A stretch of DNA of 56,290 nucleotides. It comes from Algiphilus sp. Lineage in GTDB: Bacteria; Pseudomonadota; Gammaproteobacteria; Nevskiales; Nevskiaceae. Below the pieces are notes generated by a model. It searched no databases, had not been told where the DNA came from, and was given only the letters and a program-made list of their open reading frames with translations. Shown in pieces: positions 15,268 through 24,870 of the stretch. Every line of letters starts with the position of its first letter. Within the stretch, counting starts at the first letter, position 1. The stretch is taken from NCBI RefSeq assembly GCF_023145115.1, contig NZ_JAGLEJ010000042.1:1-56290 (forward strand), given 5' to 3'. The translations under genes were made by a program, and so were the position numbers.

Positions 15268-16245
15268 ATGGCGATCACGTCCGGCTATCGCGGCCGCTTC
15301 GCACCGACGCCCTCGGGGCCACTGCACATGGGCTCGCTGCTGACCGCGCTGCTCAGCTACCTCGACGCGCGCGCGCACGACGGGGTGTGGATGCTGCGCA
15401 TCGACGACCTCGATGCTGCACGCTGCGACCCCGCGCACACCGACACCATCCGGCACCAGCTCGACGCCCACGGACTGGCGTGGGACGGGCCGGTGTACCG
15501 GCAGTCGCAGGCCGGTTCGCGTTACCGCGAGGCGCTTGCCACCCTGCGGCAGGCCGACAGGATCTACGGCTGCGACTGCACGCGCCGGCGCCTGCGCGAG
15601 CACGCCCCGGCGGGCCCCTTCGGCCCGGTCTACGACGGCCATTGCGCACGCCGGCATCTGCTGACGGATGCGCCGGACAGTGCCCTCGCCCTGCGCATGC
15701 GGGTTCCGCCGGGCGGAGCGCAGCTCGCCGATGACTGGCACGGCCCGCTGGTGGCCGACTGGCAGGCCGACATCGGCGACTTCGTGCTGCAGCGACGCGA
15801 CGGCATCCCCGGCTATGCGCTGGCGAGCGCCGTCGACGAGGCGGCGATGGGCATCACGCACGTCGTGCGCGGCAGCGATCTGCTGCACGCCACCTTCATG
15901 CACTGGTGCGTGCTGGACGCGCTTGGGCTGCCCCGCCCGCGCAGTCGTCACGGTCCGCTGCTGGTGCGGGCCGACGGCGCCAAGCTCAGCAAGCAGAATC
16001 ACGCCGCTCCGCTGGTGACCGGTGCCGCGGCCGCCAACCTGCTCGCGTGCTGCCGCATCCTGGAGGTGGTACCGGACGGCGCGGAGCGCGCGGACGACCC
16101 GGCCGCGATCGTCGCCGGTGCGGTCGCGATCTGGCGCGAACGGTCCGCGCAGCGGGTGCCGCCGCAGCGGATCGTCTGGACGGAGGAAACCGCCGACAGC
16201 GGGATTTTCGGCCACGCCGGTACGCTCGGCGCCGGACCTCTATAA
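15268..16245 (+). CDS. gluQ: Glutamyl-Q tRNA(Asp) synthetase GluQ
   Basis: This 325-residue truncated GluRS-like enzyme lacks the anticodon-binding domain and attaches Glu to queuosine at position 34 of tRNA(Asp). The start is RFAPTPSGPLHMGSL (HIGH-like), followed by LRIDDLD and the zinc site CDCTRRRL...YDGHCARR. KLSKQN replaces KMSKS. ATG 15268 gives the normal N-terminus; an in-frame GTG at 15250 would add six residues. It is a little longer than the usual 290-300 residues. The stop overlaps the likely TATAAT element of phaR. Confidence 0.93.
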   Translation: MAITSGYRGRFAPTPSGPLHMGSLLTALLSYLDARAHDGVWMLRIDDLDAARCDPAHTDTIRHQLDAHGLAWDGPVYRQSQAGSRYREALATLRQADRIYGCDCTRRRLREHAPAGPFGPVYDGHCARRHLLTDAPDSALALRMRVPPGGAQLADDWHGPLVADWQADIGDFVLQRRDGIPGYALASAVDEAAMGITHVVRGSDLLHATFMHWCVLDALGLPRPRSRHGPLLVRADGAKLSKQNHAAPLVTGAAAANLLACCRILEVVPDGAERADDPAAIVAGAVAIWRERSAQRVPPQRIVWTEETADSGIFGHAGTLGAGPL

Positions 16246-16246
16246 T
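16241..16246 (+). promoter_or_regulatory. Possible -10 element for phaR
   Basis: TATAAT, a perfect sigma70 -10 hexamer, overlaps the gluQ stop 35 bp before the phaR ATG. The -35 region is weak. It could let phaR be expressed apart from gluQ. Confidence 0.4.
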
Positions 16247-16280
16247 GCACCGCAACATTTTTCCGGCGGACGCCTCGAAC

Positions 16281-16769
16281 ATGAGCGAAGTGCGTGTCAT
16301 CAAGAAGTACCCGAACCGGCGCCTCTACGACACGGCCATCAGCCGTTACATCACGCTCGAGGAGATCCGCCAGCTGGTACTGGACAGCCGCCCGTTCCAG
16401 GTGATCGACAAGCGCACCCACGAGGACATCACGCGCTCGATCCTGCTGCAGGTGATCGCCGAGCAGGAACAGGGCGGCGACCCGATCTTCCAGACCGACC
16501 TGCTGAAGCACATCATCCGCTTCTACGGCGACCCCATGCAGGGCAGCATCAGCCGCTATCTGGAGCTGTCGATGCAGATGTTCCTGGAGAAGCAGCAGCA
16601 GTTCTCGGACCAGATGCGCCACATGCTGGGCCGCGCCGAGCAGCCGTTCTACCACCTGCGCGAGCTGGCCGAGGAGCACGTCCCGATCTGGCGGACCGTG
16701 CGGCGCGAGTTCCTCAAGAACCTGGGCCGCGACTCCGCCGCGGCGAACGCGAAGCGCAAGAACGACTGA
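16281..16769 (+). CDS. phaR: Polyhydroxyalkanoate synthesis regulator PhaR
   Basis: This 162-residue DNA-binding protein represses polyhydroxyalkanoate granule genes. It begins VRVIKKYPNRRLYDTAISRYITL, the diagnostic PHB/PHA accumulation regulator DNA-binding domain, and continues with the accumulation-regulator domain (about 60-110: DLLKHIIRFYGDPMQ ... SMQMFLEKQQ). GGCGGA lies 10 nt upstream of ATG 16281; an upstream ATG at 16245 would add 12 residues with no ribosome-binding site. It converges on kdsB with 9 bp between stops. No phasin or PHA synthase gene is in this window. Confidence 0.92.
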   Translation: MSEVRVIKKYPNRRLYDTAISRYITLEEIRQLVLDSRPFQVIDKRTHEDITRSILLQVIAEQEQGGDPIFQTDLLKHIIRFYGDPMQGSISRYLELSMQMFLEKQQQFSDQMRHMLGRAEQPFYHLRELAEEHVPIWRTVRREFLKNLGRDSAAANAKRKND

Positions 16770-16778
16770 GCGCCCGGC

Positions 16779-17531
16779 TCAGCCCGGCGCCAGCCGGGTG
16801 CGCACCGCTTCGAGATCCTCCGGCGCGTCGACACCCCTGCCCGGGGCCTCGTCGACAACCGCCACGCTGATCGCCATGCCCTGCTCCAGCGCGCGCAGCT
16901 GCTCCAGCGCCTCGCACGCTTCCAGCGTCCCGGGCTGCAGGCTCGAGAACCGCCGCAGCGCCGCCACGCGGTAGCCGTAGACCCCGATGTGCCGCAGCGC
17001 CCCCGGCGGGTGGGCGCCGGCATCGCCGCCGCGCGGAAACGGCACCCGCGCCCGCGAGAAGTAGAGCGCGCGACCGCGTGCGTCGCACACCACCTTCACG
17101 ACATTGGGATTGGCGAAGTCCTCGCCGTTGTCGATGCGGTGCGCGCAGGTGGTGATGTCGGCATCGGGATCGCCCTCCAGCCGCGCCGCGCAGGCCGCCA
17201 CCACGGAAGGCGGCATCAGCGGCTCGTCGCCCTGGATGTTGACCACCAGCCGGTCGTCCGGCCATCCGCGGATGGTGGCCACCTCGTGCACGCGATCGGT
17301 ACCGCTGTGGTGCATGGGTGATGTCAGCTGCACGTCGCCGCCGAAGGCCCGGCAGGCCTCGACCACGCGCTCGCTGTCGGTGGCGATGACCACCGAGCGC
17401 GCACCCGCCTCCATCGCGCGGTCGTGGACGTGCGCGATGAGCGGCCTGCCGTGGATGTCGGCGAGCACCTTGCCCGGCAGCCGGGTCGAGCCCAGACGCG
17501 CCGGGATGACGACGTCGAATGCCGCGTCCAC
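16779..17531 (-). CDS. kdsB: 3-deoxy-manno-octulosonate cytidylyltransferase KdsB
   Basis: This 250-residue cytosolic enzyme activates Kdo as CMP-Kdo for lipopolysaccharide. It shows VIPARLGSTRLPGK (nucleotide-binding loop), the TGTDR-like SGTDRVHE, and NIQGDEPLM. The start is GTG 17531 (VDAAFDVVIPARL); no ATG precedes the conserved loop. The start lies 8 bp after the UPF0434 stop. It is the fourth gene of msbA-lpxK-UPF0434-kdsB, all in outer-membrane lipid biogenesis. Confidence 0.95.
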   Translation of the reverse strand: MDAAFDVVIPARLGSTRLPGKVLADIHGRPLIAHVHDRAMEAGARSVVIATDSERVVEACRAFGGDVQLTSPMHHSGTDRVHEVATIRGWPDDRLVVNIQGDEPLMPPSVVAACAARLEGDPDADITTCAHRIDNGEDFANPNVVKVVCDARGRALYFSRARVPFPRGGDAGAHPPGALRHIGVYGYRVAALRRFSSLQPGTLEACEALEQLRALEQGMAISVAVVDEAPGRGVDAPEDLEAVRTRLAPG

Positions 17532-17539
17532 GAGAACGC

Positions 17540-17731
17540 TCAGTCGCCGATCTCGGCGAGCTCGGTGTCGCTCAGCGAGCGCGCTTCCTCCTCGAGCATC
17601 ACCGGGATGCCGTCGCGCACCGGATACGCGAGCCGCGCGGCACGCGACCAGAGCTCCTGGTCGTTCTCCCGCCACACCAGCCTGGCGCCGGTGACCGGGC
17701 ACACCAGGATGTCCAGCAGATGCTTGTCCAT
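17540..17731 (-). CDS. UPF0434/Trm112-family small protein (YcaR-like)
   Basis: This 63-residue protein starts MDKHLLDILVCPVTGARL and continues to YPVRDGIPVMLEEEAR, the classic YcaR/UPF0434 pattern. The zinc-binding cysteines of Trm112 are reduced to one here. It usually sits between lpxK and kdsB, as it does here. Its function in this pathway is not established. Confidence 0.92.
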   Translation of the reverse strand: MDKHLLDILVCPVTGARLVWRENDQELWSRAARLAYPVRDGIPVMLEEEARSLSDTELAEIGD

Positions 17732-17749
17732 GTCGTCTCGGGTTGGTTC

Positions 17750-18784
17750 CTAGGGTCGATCGGCGCCGCAACGCGCCGCGCGCAGAAGCAGCGCCCGTGC
17801 GCGCTCCGCGCCGTCGCCGCACCATTCCAGCGTGATCGGGACGCTGTACCAGTCGCGGTCCGCGGCTGCGGCACCGGGCAGTTTGACCGCGTCCTTCTCG
17901 GTCATCAACAGCGGCGCGTCGCCGAGGGTCGCCAGCAGCGCCGGTGATGCCGCCTGGTGATCGGCCAGGGCGTGGCCGGTGACCTGCAGGCCGGCGGCTT
18001 CGAGGGCCGCGAAGAAGCGCTGCGGATGCGCAATGCCGGCGATGGCGTGCACCGGACAGCCGGCCAGCGCCGTCAGCGGCTGTCGCGCGCCGTCGCGCAG
18101 CGCCACTGCCTCGCGCATCACCGCCCGCACGCGGACCGCGTTGGCGGCACGCGCCAGCGCATCGCCGCGCCCGCCCTCGCCGTTGATGACCACCAGATCG
18201 CAGCGCGCCAGACGCTCGGGCGGCTCGCGCAGCGGACCGGCGGGCAGCCGCGCGCCATTGCCCAGCCCGCGCGCGCCGTCGACCACGCAGATCTCCGCCT
18301 GTCGCCGCATGCGGTAGTGCTGGAGCCCGTCGTCCGCCAGCACGAGGTCGAGCGTCGCCTGCCCTGCCAGATGGCACACGGCGGCGCTGCGGTCGCGTGC
18401 CACGCACACCGGCGCGCCGGTGCGCCGGGCGATGAGCAGCGGCTCGTCGCCGACTGCGTCGGCGGTGCTGGCATCGGTGACCATGCGCGGCGTCGCGTCG
18501 CCGGCACCGTAGCCGCGACTGACGATGCCGACGCGCAGGCCGGCGTCGTGCGCCAGCGCCGCCAGCGCGATGGTCAACGGCGTCTTGCCGGCACCGCCGG
18601 CGGTGATGTTGCCCACCACCACGACGGGCAGTGGCAGCTCGGGAGCGACAGCGGCGTGGCGCCGCGCGCGGCCGTCGGCGATGGCACCGTAGAGAGCCGC
18701 GGCCGGCGCCAGCCAGCGCGGCGGCCGGGTCTCGCCGTACCAGCGCGCGTTGCACCACGCCTCTACCCGCCCGCGCGCGCTCAC
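17750..18784 (-). CDS. lpxK: Tetraacyldisaccharide 4'-kinase LpxK
   Basis: This 344-residue inner-membrane-associated kinase phosphorylates the lipid A disaccharide. It has the P-loop GNITAGGAGKTPL (about 60-72), SRGYG, ADDGLQHYRM and MTEKDAVK. I chose GTG 18784, which lies 4 bp after the msbA stop and gives the usual N-terminus (ARWYGE). Open frame further upstream lies inside msbA. Confidence 0.94.
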   Translation of the reverse strand: MSARGRVEAWCNARWYGETRPPRWLAPAAALYGAIADGRARRHAAVAPELPLPVVVVGNITAGGAGKTPLTIALAALAHDAGLRVGIVSRGYGAGDATPRMVTDASTADAVGDEPLLIARRTGAPVCVARDRSAAVCHLAGQATLDLVLADDGLQHYRMRRQAEICVVDGARGLGNGARLPAGPLREPPERLARCDLVVINGEGGRGDALARAANAVRVRAVMREAVALRDGARQPLTALAGCPVHAIAGIAHPQRFFAALEAAGLQVTGHALADHQAASPALLATLGDAPLLMTEKDAVKLPGAAAADRDWYSVPITLEWCGDGAERARALLLRAARCGADRP

Positions 18785-18788
18785 CGGA

Positions 18789-20573
18789 TCAGGCCTCCGC
18801 GGGCGACGACGCGTCCTCTTCACGGAACTGCATGGCGTGCAGGCCTGCGTACAGGCCGCCGCGCGCCAGCAGTTCGTCATGGGTGCCGACCTCGCTGACC
18901 CGACCGCCGTCCATCGCCACGATCAGGTCGGCATCGCGGATGGTCGACAGCCGGTGCGCGATGACCAGCGTCGTGCGGCCCTTCATCAGCCGTGCCAGCG
19001 CGCCCTGGATGTAGCGCTCGGACTCGGTGTCCAGCGCCGAGGTGGCCTCGTCCAGCAGCAGCAGCGGCGCGTCCTTGAGCAGCGCGCGCGCGATCGCCAG
19101 CCGCTGGCGCTGGCCGCCGGAGAGCAGCACGCCGTTGCTGCCCACCTGGGTGGCGAGCCCTTCGGGCAGCTTCTCGATGAACTCCCAGGCGTAGGCATCC
19201 TGCGCGGCGCGCTGGATGGCGGCGTCGTCCGGCCGGGGCGTGAGGCCGTAGGCGATGTTGTCGGCGACGCTGGCATTGAACAGGCGCACCTGCTGATCGA
19301 CCATCGCGAGTTGCGTGCGCAGCGCCTGACGCCGGTAGTCGCGAAGGTCGTTGCCGTCGAGGAGGATGCGGCCCGCGGTCGGGTCGTAGAAGCGCGGCAG
19401 CAGCGACAGCAGGGTCGACTTGCCGGCACCGGAGCGGCCGACGAAGGCCACCGTGGCGCCGGCGGGCACGTCGAGATCGATGTCCTGCAGCACGAGCTCG
19501 TCCCCACCGGGGTAGCGGAAGGAAACGCCCTCGAAGCGCAGCGCGCCCTGCACGCGCGCCGGGGCGAGATCGCCCGTCTCGGCCTCGGGCTCGGCCTCGA
19601 GCATGCCGAAGATCTCCTGCGCGGCGGCGATGCCGCGCTGGATGCGCTCGTTGACGCGGGTGAGCTCCTTGATCGGGTTCATCAACGACAGCATGGCGCC
19701 GATATAGGACACGAAGATGCCCGGCGTCAGCGCCTCGATCATGCTGGGCGTGGTGGCGTAGTAGACCACCGCCGCCAGCGCGAAGGATGCGACGATCTGG
19801 ACCACGCCCGAGGACATCGCGCGCGTGGCGGTGAGCTTGATCGACAGGCTGCGGTTGTGGCGGTTGGCGCTGAGGAACTGCCCGCGCTCGAAGGCCTCGC
19901 CGCCGTAGATCTTCATCGTGCGCTGCCCCTGGATGACCTCCTCGGCAACGTGGTTCAGCCCGCCGACCGACCCCTGGATGCGCGTCGAGATGCCGCGGAA
20001 GCGCTTGGACACGACGTTGATGATGATGGCCACCACCGGCGTGATCGCCAGCGAGAACAGGGTCAGGCGCCATTCCAGCCACAGCATCAGCCCGAGCAGG
20101 CCGATGACGGTCAGGCCCTCCTTGATGATCGCGGTCAGCGCCGTGGAGATCGACTCGGCGATCTGCTCGACGTGGTAGGTCAGGCGCGTCAGCAACTGGC
20201 CGGAGCTGTTGTGGTCGTAGAACATCACCGGCAGCGTCAGCAGGTGATCGAACAGGTCCTGGCGCAGGTCGCGCACCACGCCGCGCCCGACGTAGGCCAT
20301 GCCGTAGAGCGCGCCGAAGTTCGAGGCACCGCGCAGGATGAACAGGCCGATGATCGCGAACGGGATCCAGACCACCTCGGCGCGGTTCTTCTCGACGAAG
20401 CTCTCGTCGAGCAGCGGCTGCATCATGCCGATGAAGCTGACGTTGGAGCCGGCGAACAACGCCATTGCCAGAACCGCCAGGGCGAAGGGCACCTTGAACG
20501 GGCGCAGATAGCGCAACAGGCGGCGGTAGGCGTCGCTCGGCTCGATCGGCCGGAGTGTTGCGGAATGCGTCAT
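18789..20573 (-). CDS. msbA: Lipid A flippase, ABC transporter MsbA
   Basis: This 594-residue half-transporter has six membrane helices in residues 1-310. The nucleotide-binding domain carries Walker A GRSGAGKSTLL, the signature LSGGQRQRLAIARA and Walker B LLLLDEATSALD. It flips lipid A-core across the inner membrane. I chose ATG 20573 (MTHSATLRP); a GTG at 20597 with GGAGG 12 nt upstream is an alternative that adds eight residues. It heads the operon with lpxK, UPF0434 and kdsB and diverges from hinT. Confidence 0.95.
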   Translation of the reverse strand: MTHSATLRPIEPSDAYRRLLRYLRPFKVPFALAVLAMALFAGSNVSFIGMMQPLLDESFVEKNRAEVVWIPFAIIGLFILRGASNFGALYGMAYVGRGVVRDLRQDLFDHLLTLPVMFYDHNSSGQLLTRLTYHVEQIAESISTALTAIIKEGLTVIGLLGLMLWLEWRLTLFSLAITPVVAIIINVVSKRFRGISTRIQGSVGGLNHVAEEVIQGQRTMKIYGGEAFERGQFLSANRHNRSLSIKLTATRAMSSGVVQIVASFALAAVVYYATTPSMIEALTPGIFVSYIGAMLSLMNPIKELTRVNERIQRGIAAAQEIFGMLEAEPEAETGDLAPARVQGALRFEGVSFRYPGGDELVLQDIDLDVPAGATVAFVGRSGAGKSTLLSLLPRFYDPTAGRILLDGNDLRDYRRQALRTQLAMVDQQVRLFNASVADNIAYGLTPRPDDAAIQRAAQDAYAWEFIEKLPEGLATQVGSNGVLLSGGQRQRLAIARALLKDAPLLLLDEATSALDTESERYIQGALARLMKGRTTLVIAHRLSTIRDADLIVAMDGGRVSEVGTHDELLARGGLYAGLHAMQFREEDASSPAEA

Positions 20574-20662
20574 GAAGGGGACTGCTGCGCTGGTCACGTT
20601 ATGGTAACGCCTCCGGCGGCCCACCCTGTGGCCGCTCCGCACCCACCACTTGGCGAGCCAGC

Positions 20663-21013
20663 ATGTCCGATCAGAAGAAGACCCTGTTCGAGAAGATCAT
20701 CGACCGCGAGCTGCCCGGCACCATCGTGCACGAGGACGAACACTGCGTGGCCTTCCGCGACGTCAATCCCGGCGCTCCGATCCACATCCTGCTGGTGCCG
20801 CGCAAGCCCATACCCAGGCTGTGCGACGCCACACCCGAGGACCAGCCCCTGCTCGGTCACCTGATGCTCACCGCCAACCGGATCGCCGAGGCCGAAGGCG
20901 TGGGCGAGGCCTTCCGGCTGGTCGTCAACAACGGTGCCGAGGCCGGCCAGAGCGTCTTCCACCTCCACCTCCACATCATCGGCGGCCGCGCCCTCTCCTG
21001 GCCGCCGGGGTAA
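20663..21013 (+). CDS. hinT: HIT-family purine nucleoside phosphoramidase HinT
   Basis: This 116-residue protein carries the histidine triad HLHLHIIGG near residues 98-106 and the N-terminal FEKIIDRELP. HinT hydrolyses AMP-lysine and related phosphoramidates. Length and motifs are standard. Start ATG 20663 lies 90 bp from divergent msbA. Confidence 0.95.
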   Translation: MSDQKKTLFEKIIDRELPGTIVHEDEHCVAFRDVNPGAPIHILLVPRKPIPRLCDATPEDQPLLGHLMLTANRIAEAEGVGEAFRLVVNNGAEAGQSVFHLHLHIIGGRALSWPPG

Positions 21014-21285
21014 TGCGACCGACTTGCCAGCGGCAAGTCGCAGCTCCGCTCAACACCGGGGCCATGGATGGCCCCGGCAGGGTCACTTAGTGAGATCAGG
21101 ATGATCGAACGTGGTGACTGCGGCGGCCGATGACGCGCACAGCCAATGTGTCCGGGCGAGTCGCAACGCGACACCGCGCTTCGCGCCCCCCTCATCCCCA
21201 GCCCTTCTACCGGAGGGAGAAGGGAGCTTGCGAGCCGGCACGGTAATGTGTGTTCGCCCCCCCGTTTAGGGGACGGACGCGAAAC

Positions 21286-21354
21286 GGGGACAGTATATTT
21301 ATTAAGGGTACCGAGGGTAGAGCGTCATTGCCGAGAAATAAATATACTGTCCCC
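21286..21354. repeat. GGGGACAGTATA inverted repeat, second copy
   Basis: The left arm starts GGGGACAGTATATTTATT at 21286; the right arm AATAAATATACTGTCCCC ends at 21354, with about 33 bp between. Compared with the copy at 14078 the arm reads ATATTTATT instead of ATACTTATT on both sides. The change is compensated, so pairing is conserved. Confidence 0.85.
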
Positions 21355-21473
21355 TGTATATGCTGCAACACCGCGCGCGCTGCGCACCCCCTCAGTCCGA
21401 CCCCGCTTCCTCCCCAAGGGAAGAAGGCAGCGCGTGAGGGCCATTGGCCACGGAACCGCCTTCCCGATCCCCC

Positions 21474-21497
21474 TCTCCCCCGCCCTCGGGGGAGAGA
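21474..21497. repeat. CTCTCCCCC hairpin
   Basis: CTCTCCCCC (21474-21482) and GGGGGAGAG (21489-21497) form a perfect 9-bp stem with a 6-nt loop. There is no T-run, so it is not a clear terminator. It belongs to the same GC-rich repeat type as 14274-14300. Confidence 0.6.
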
Positions 21498-21610
21498 GTG
21501 CCGGCGAAACCGGCGCGTTCCGGAATGCGGATGCAGTGGCAGGCGACGCCCTATAGTGCTGAGCCATGTCGTGCCGCCCGCACGGCACGCAACCGGACAC
21601 GCATCGCGCC

Positions 21611-22576
21611 ATGAACGTCTTCGACAATCCGCTCGGCCCGGGGCATCTGTGGTTCGACAATCTCGTCACCCCGGACGGCACGGCGGTTGCCTACGATCCG
21701 CAGGCGCGCATCTTCGTGACCGCCGCGGCGTTCTGCGCGAATCGCGACCGGCTGGGCTGCAACTGGGCGGCGCCGGAGCCGGGTGCGCTGTGCCGCTCGT
21801 GCGCGATGACGACGCTGGCGCCGGATCCGTCGATGCCCGATGCCATCCCGCACTGGGCGGAGGCGGAATCCGGCAAGCGATGGGTGCTGGACAATCTCGG
21901 CCGCTGGGGGTGGTTCGGGCCGGAGGACACCGGCCCCAGCCCGGTGTTCCACATGCTGGCCGAGGGACCGGTGCCGGTGTCCATGGGCCACGCACAGGGC
22001 GTCGTGACGATCAGCGTGGCGGAAGCCGATCCGGTGCTGCGCACCAGCCGGCGCGAAGCGCTGAACGAGCCCTACCGCACCATGATCGGCCATCTGCGGC
22101 ACGAGATCGCCCACGTGGTGTGGTGGCGACTGAGCCTGCGCGCCGATTTCCTGGATGCCTTCCGTGCCATGTTCGGCGACGAGCGCACCGACTACGGCGA
22201 GGCGCTGCGGCGTCACTACGGCAACGGCCCGCCCGCGGGATGGGAGCAGCACTACCTCACCGGCTACGCGTCGGCGCATCCGCACGAGGACTGGGCGGAG
22301 ACCGCGGCGCACCTGCTGCATCTGACCGACATCGCCGACAGCTTCGTGGCGGCCGGCCTCGGTGCACCCGACCTGCCCGCCACCGACTGGGATCCCTACG
22401 CGGAACCGGATGCGGCGCGACTGACCGCGGCGGCGGCGGCGGTCACGCTGGGCGTCAACCACGTCAATCGCGCCATGGGGCTGCCCGACCTCTACCCCTT
22501 CGTGATGTCCGACACCGCCCGCGCCAAGCTCGCCTTCGTGCATCACTGGCTGCGTCGCGGCGTGCGCGAGGCCTGA
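21611..22576 (+). CDS. Putative zinc-binding metallopeptidase
   Basis: This 321-residue protein carries HEIAHVVWW, an HExxH zinc-protease motif, near residue 175. An N-terminal cysteine cluster C(x6)C(x10)CRSC near residues 37-58 suggests a zinc ribbon. This plan matches the family of putative zinc-binding metallopeptidases (Peptidase_Mx) whose substrates are unknown. HEDWAETAAHLLH downstream probably gives further ligands. ATG 21611 is my choice; ATG 21566 in frame would add 15 residues, and neither has a strong ribosome-binding site. No signal peptide is visible. Confidence 0.8.
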   Translation: MNVFDNPLGPGHLWFDNLVTPDGTAVAYDPQARIFVTAAAFCANRDRLGCNWAAPEPGALCRSCAMTTLAPDPSMPDAIPHWAEAESGKRWVLDNLGRWGWFGPEDTGPSPVFHMLAEGPVPVSMGHAQGVVTISVAEADPVLRTSRREALNEPYRTMIGHLRHEIAHVVWWRLSLRADFLDAFRAMFGDERTDYGEALRRHYGNGPPAGWEQHYLTGYASAHPHEDWAETAAHLLHLTDIADSFVAAGLGAPDLPATDWDPYAEPDAARLTAAAAAVTLGVNHVNRAMGLPDLYPFVMSDTARAKLAFVHHWLRRGVREA

Positions 22577-22679
22577 CGCGTCGCCCTTGCCCGCCCGGCT
22601 CGCTCCCGCGGCGCGCTCGGCAGACGCCCGCCCCGCCGTCTATCCTCCCGGCCCACAAGCCCAACGACTCCGAGCCGGC

Positions 22680-23405
<726 letters not shown>

Positions 23406-23493
23406 GAAAACGCCGCAGCCCGGCGGGACCCGGCATTGCGGGCACCGGCCGGCGCGGCCTGCGGCATCGCCCGCGGGGTTCCGCGGAACGCCC

Positions 23494-23994
23494 CTAACCG
23501 GCGCTCCCGCCGGCCTGGCGCACCCGGGCGCGCAGGCGCTCGACGCGCTCGCGGTTGACGTCGAAGTCGTAGTAGCCGAAGCGCGACGCGGAGCGCACGG
23601 CAATCTCGCCGTCGCTCCGCAGCTTCAGCTCGAGATCGTCGCGGTAGCGCACGATGGGGCTGACGAAAACGGCGTGCATGTAGTCGCCCTCGGCACTCAT
23701 GCGCTCCAGATGAGGCATCTGCAGCAGCGCGGTGGCGACCTCCCGCCAGACGTCGTCGGGGTCGCCCTCGACCCGGATCGGCGCGATCCGGTGGCGCGCC
23801 TCGCCGGCACCGCTGTACACGCAGCTGGGCCGCGGCGGACACACGGCGAGCTGCCCACCGGCACCGGCGAGTGTCGCGGGCGGGGTCAGCGTCTTGTAGA
23901 CGCCGTAGCCCACGAACAGGATGACGAGACCGAGCAGCGGCACCGCGATCTGACGCAGCGCGCTCCGGCCCCGCTGGCGCTCAGGGCCCGTCAT
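23494..23994 (-). CDS. DUF1499 family membrane-anchored protein
   Basis: This 166-residue protein has one N-terminal membrane helix (IAVPLLGLVILFVGYGVY) and a DUF1499 domain with CPPRPSCVYS ... DDVWREVATALLQMP ... FVSPIVRYRDDLELKL. The family function is unknown. ATG 23994 overlaps the stop of the M23 gene by 14 bp, implying coupled translation. It is the last gene of the gltX-thrS-antiporter-M23-DUF1499 series. Confidence 0.85.
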   Translation of the reverse strand: MTGPERQRGRSALRQIAVPLLGLVILFVGYGVYKTLTPPATLAGAGGQLAVCPPRPSCVYSGAGEARHRIAPIRVEGDPDDVWREVATALLQMPHLERMSAEGDYMHAVFVSPIVRYRDDLELKLRSDGEIAVRSASRFGYYDFDVNRERVERLRARVRQAGGSAG

Positions 23995-24844
23995 CGGGTT
24001 GCGCCTCGGGCAGCAGCAGCGCCGGATCGAGGCGCTTGTCGAACCAGTTGTAGCGGAAGCACAGGTGCGGCCCGGTGACGCGCCCGGTGGCGCCCACGGT
24101 GCCGATGCGCGCGCCGCGCGCCACCTCGTCGCCGACCGCGACGTCGAGGCTGGCCATGTGCAGATAGGTGCTGGAAACGCCATGGCCGTGATCGATGATG
24201 ACGGTGCCGCCGGTGTAGTAGAGGTCGGCGTCGGCCATGCGCACGATGCCGGCGGCGGTGGCGCGGATGGGCGTGCCCCGCGACGCCGCGATGTCGATGC
24301 CGTAGTGCGGCTGGCGCGGCTCGCCGTTGAGGATGCGGCGGCTGCCGTAGACGCTGGTGATGGTGCCGGTGACCGGCCAGACGAAGCTCTCGAAGACCGC
24401 GTCCATTGCGGTCTCGTGGCTGCGCGCGGCATTGACGCGCTCCTGCTCGGCCCGGATGCGCGCCAGCACGTCCTCGGGCGGCGTCACCATGCCGCCGGGC
24501 AGTCCGTCGATGCGCTGCTCGTCGTACGCGCGCTGGCGGACGCCGAAGGTGCTGCGCTGCTCACTGCCGTCCGGCAGGCGGAGCCGCAGGACCAGCTCGG
24601 CGGGATCGTCCCGGTGCAGGCCGGTGACGAAACGGCCGCGGGCATCGACCTGCAGCTCGCGCTCGCCGCGCCAGACGCGCGTGCCGGGCGCCACCTGCCC
24701 GCGCACCAGGCCACCCTGGGCGAGCGCGCTTCCCGGCAGTAGCACCGGCTCGGTCGGCGCTTCCGGGTCCATCGCCCCCGCCGGCGCGGTCAGCGCCAGC
24801 GCGAGGACGACCAGCGGCATGGCGATGCGCTTCAATGCGTGCAT
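23981..24844 (-). CDS. M23 (LytM-like) peptidase, exported, atypical zinc site
   Basis: This 287-residue protein has a signal peptide (MPLVVLALALTAPAGAMD). A beta-rich N-terminal part precedes an M23 domain at about 165-280 with HYGIDIAA (zinc His and Asp) and DHGHG...YLHMAS. The second metal motif, normally HLH, reads GPHLCF, so the third zinc ligand is Cys. It may still bind zinc or may be a non-catalytic regulator such as EnvC/NlpD. It probably acts on peptidoglycan or activates amidases. ATG 24844 gives the signal peptide directly. Confidence 0.88.
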   Translation of the reverse strand: MHALKRIAMPLVVLALALTAPAGAMDPEAPTEPVLLPGSALAQGGLVRGQVAPGTRVWRGERELQVDARGRFVTGLHRDDPAELVLRLRLPDGSEQRSTFGVRQRAYDEQRIDGLPGGMVTPPEDVLARIRAEQERVNAARSHETAMDAVFESFVWPVTGTITSVYGSRRILNGEPRQPHYGIDIAASRGTPIRATAAGIVRMADADLYYTGGTVIIDHGHGVSSTYLHMASLDVAVGDEVARGARIGTVGATGRVTGPHLCFRYNWFDKRLDPALLLPEAQPDDGP

Positions 24845-24870
24845 CCGACCATTCTGCCTGCGCGCCGCGG

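Larger units (their letters stand above)
21014..21610. other. Repeat-rich intergenic region
   Basis: This 597 bp gap has no supportable gene. It contains a GC-rich hairpin segment at 21187-21225 (CCCTCATCCCC ... GGAGGGAGAAGGG), the second GGGGACAGTATA palindrome (21286-21354), and a CTCTCCCCC hairpin (21474-21497). It lies between hinT and a metallopeptidase gene, both on the plus strand. Confidence 0.7.
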
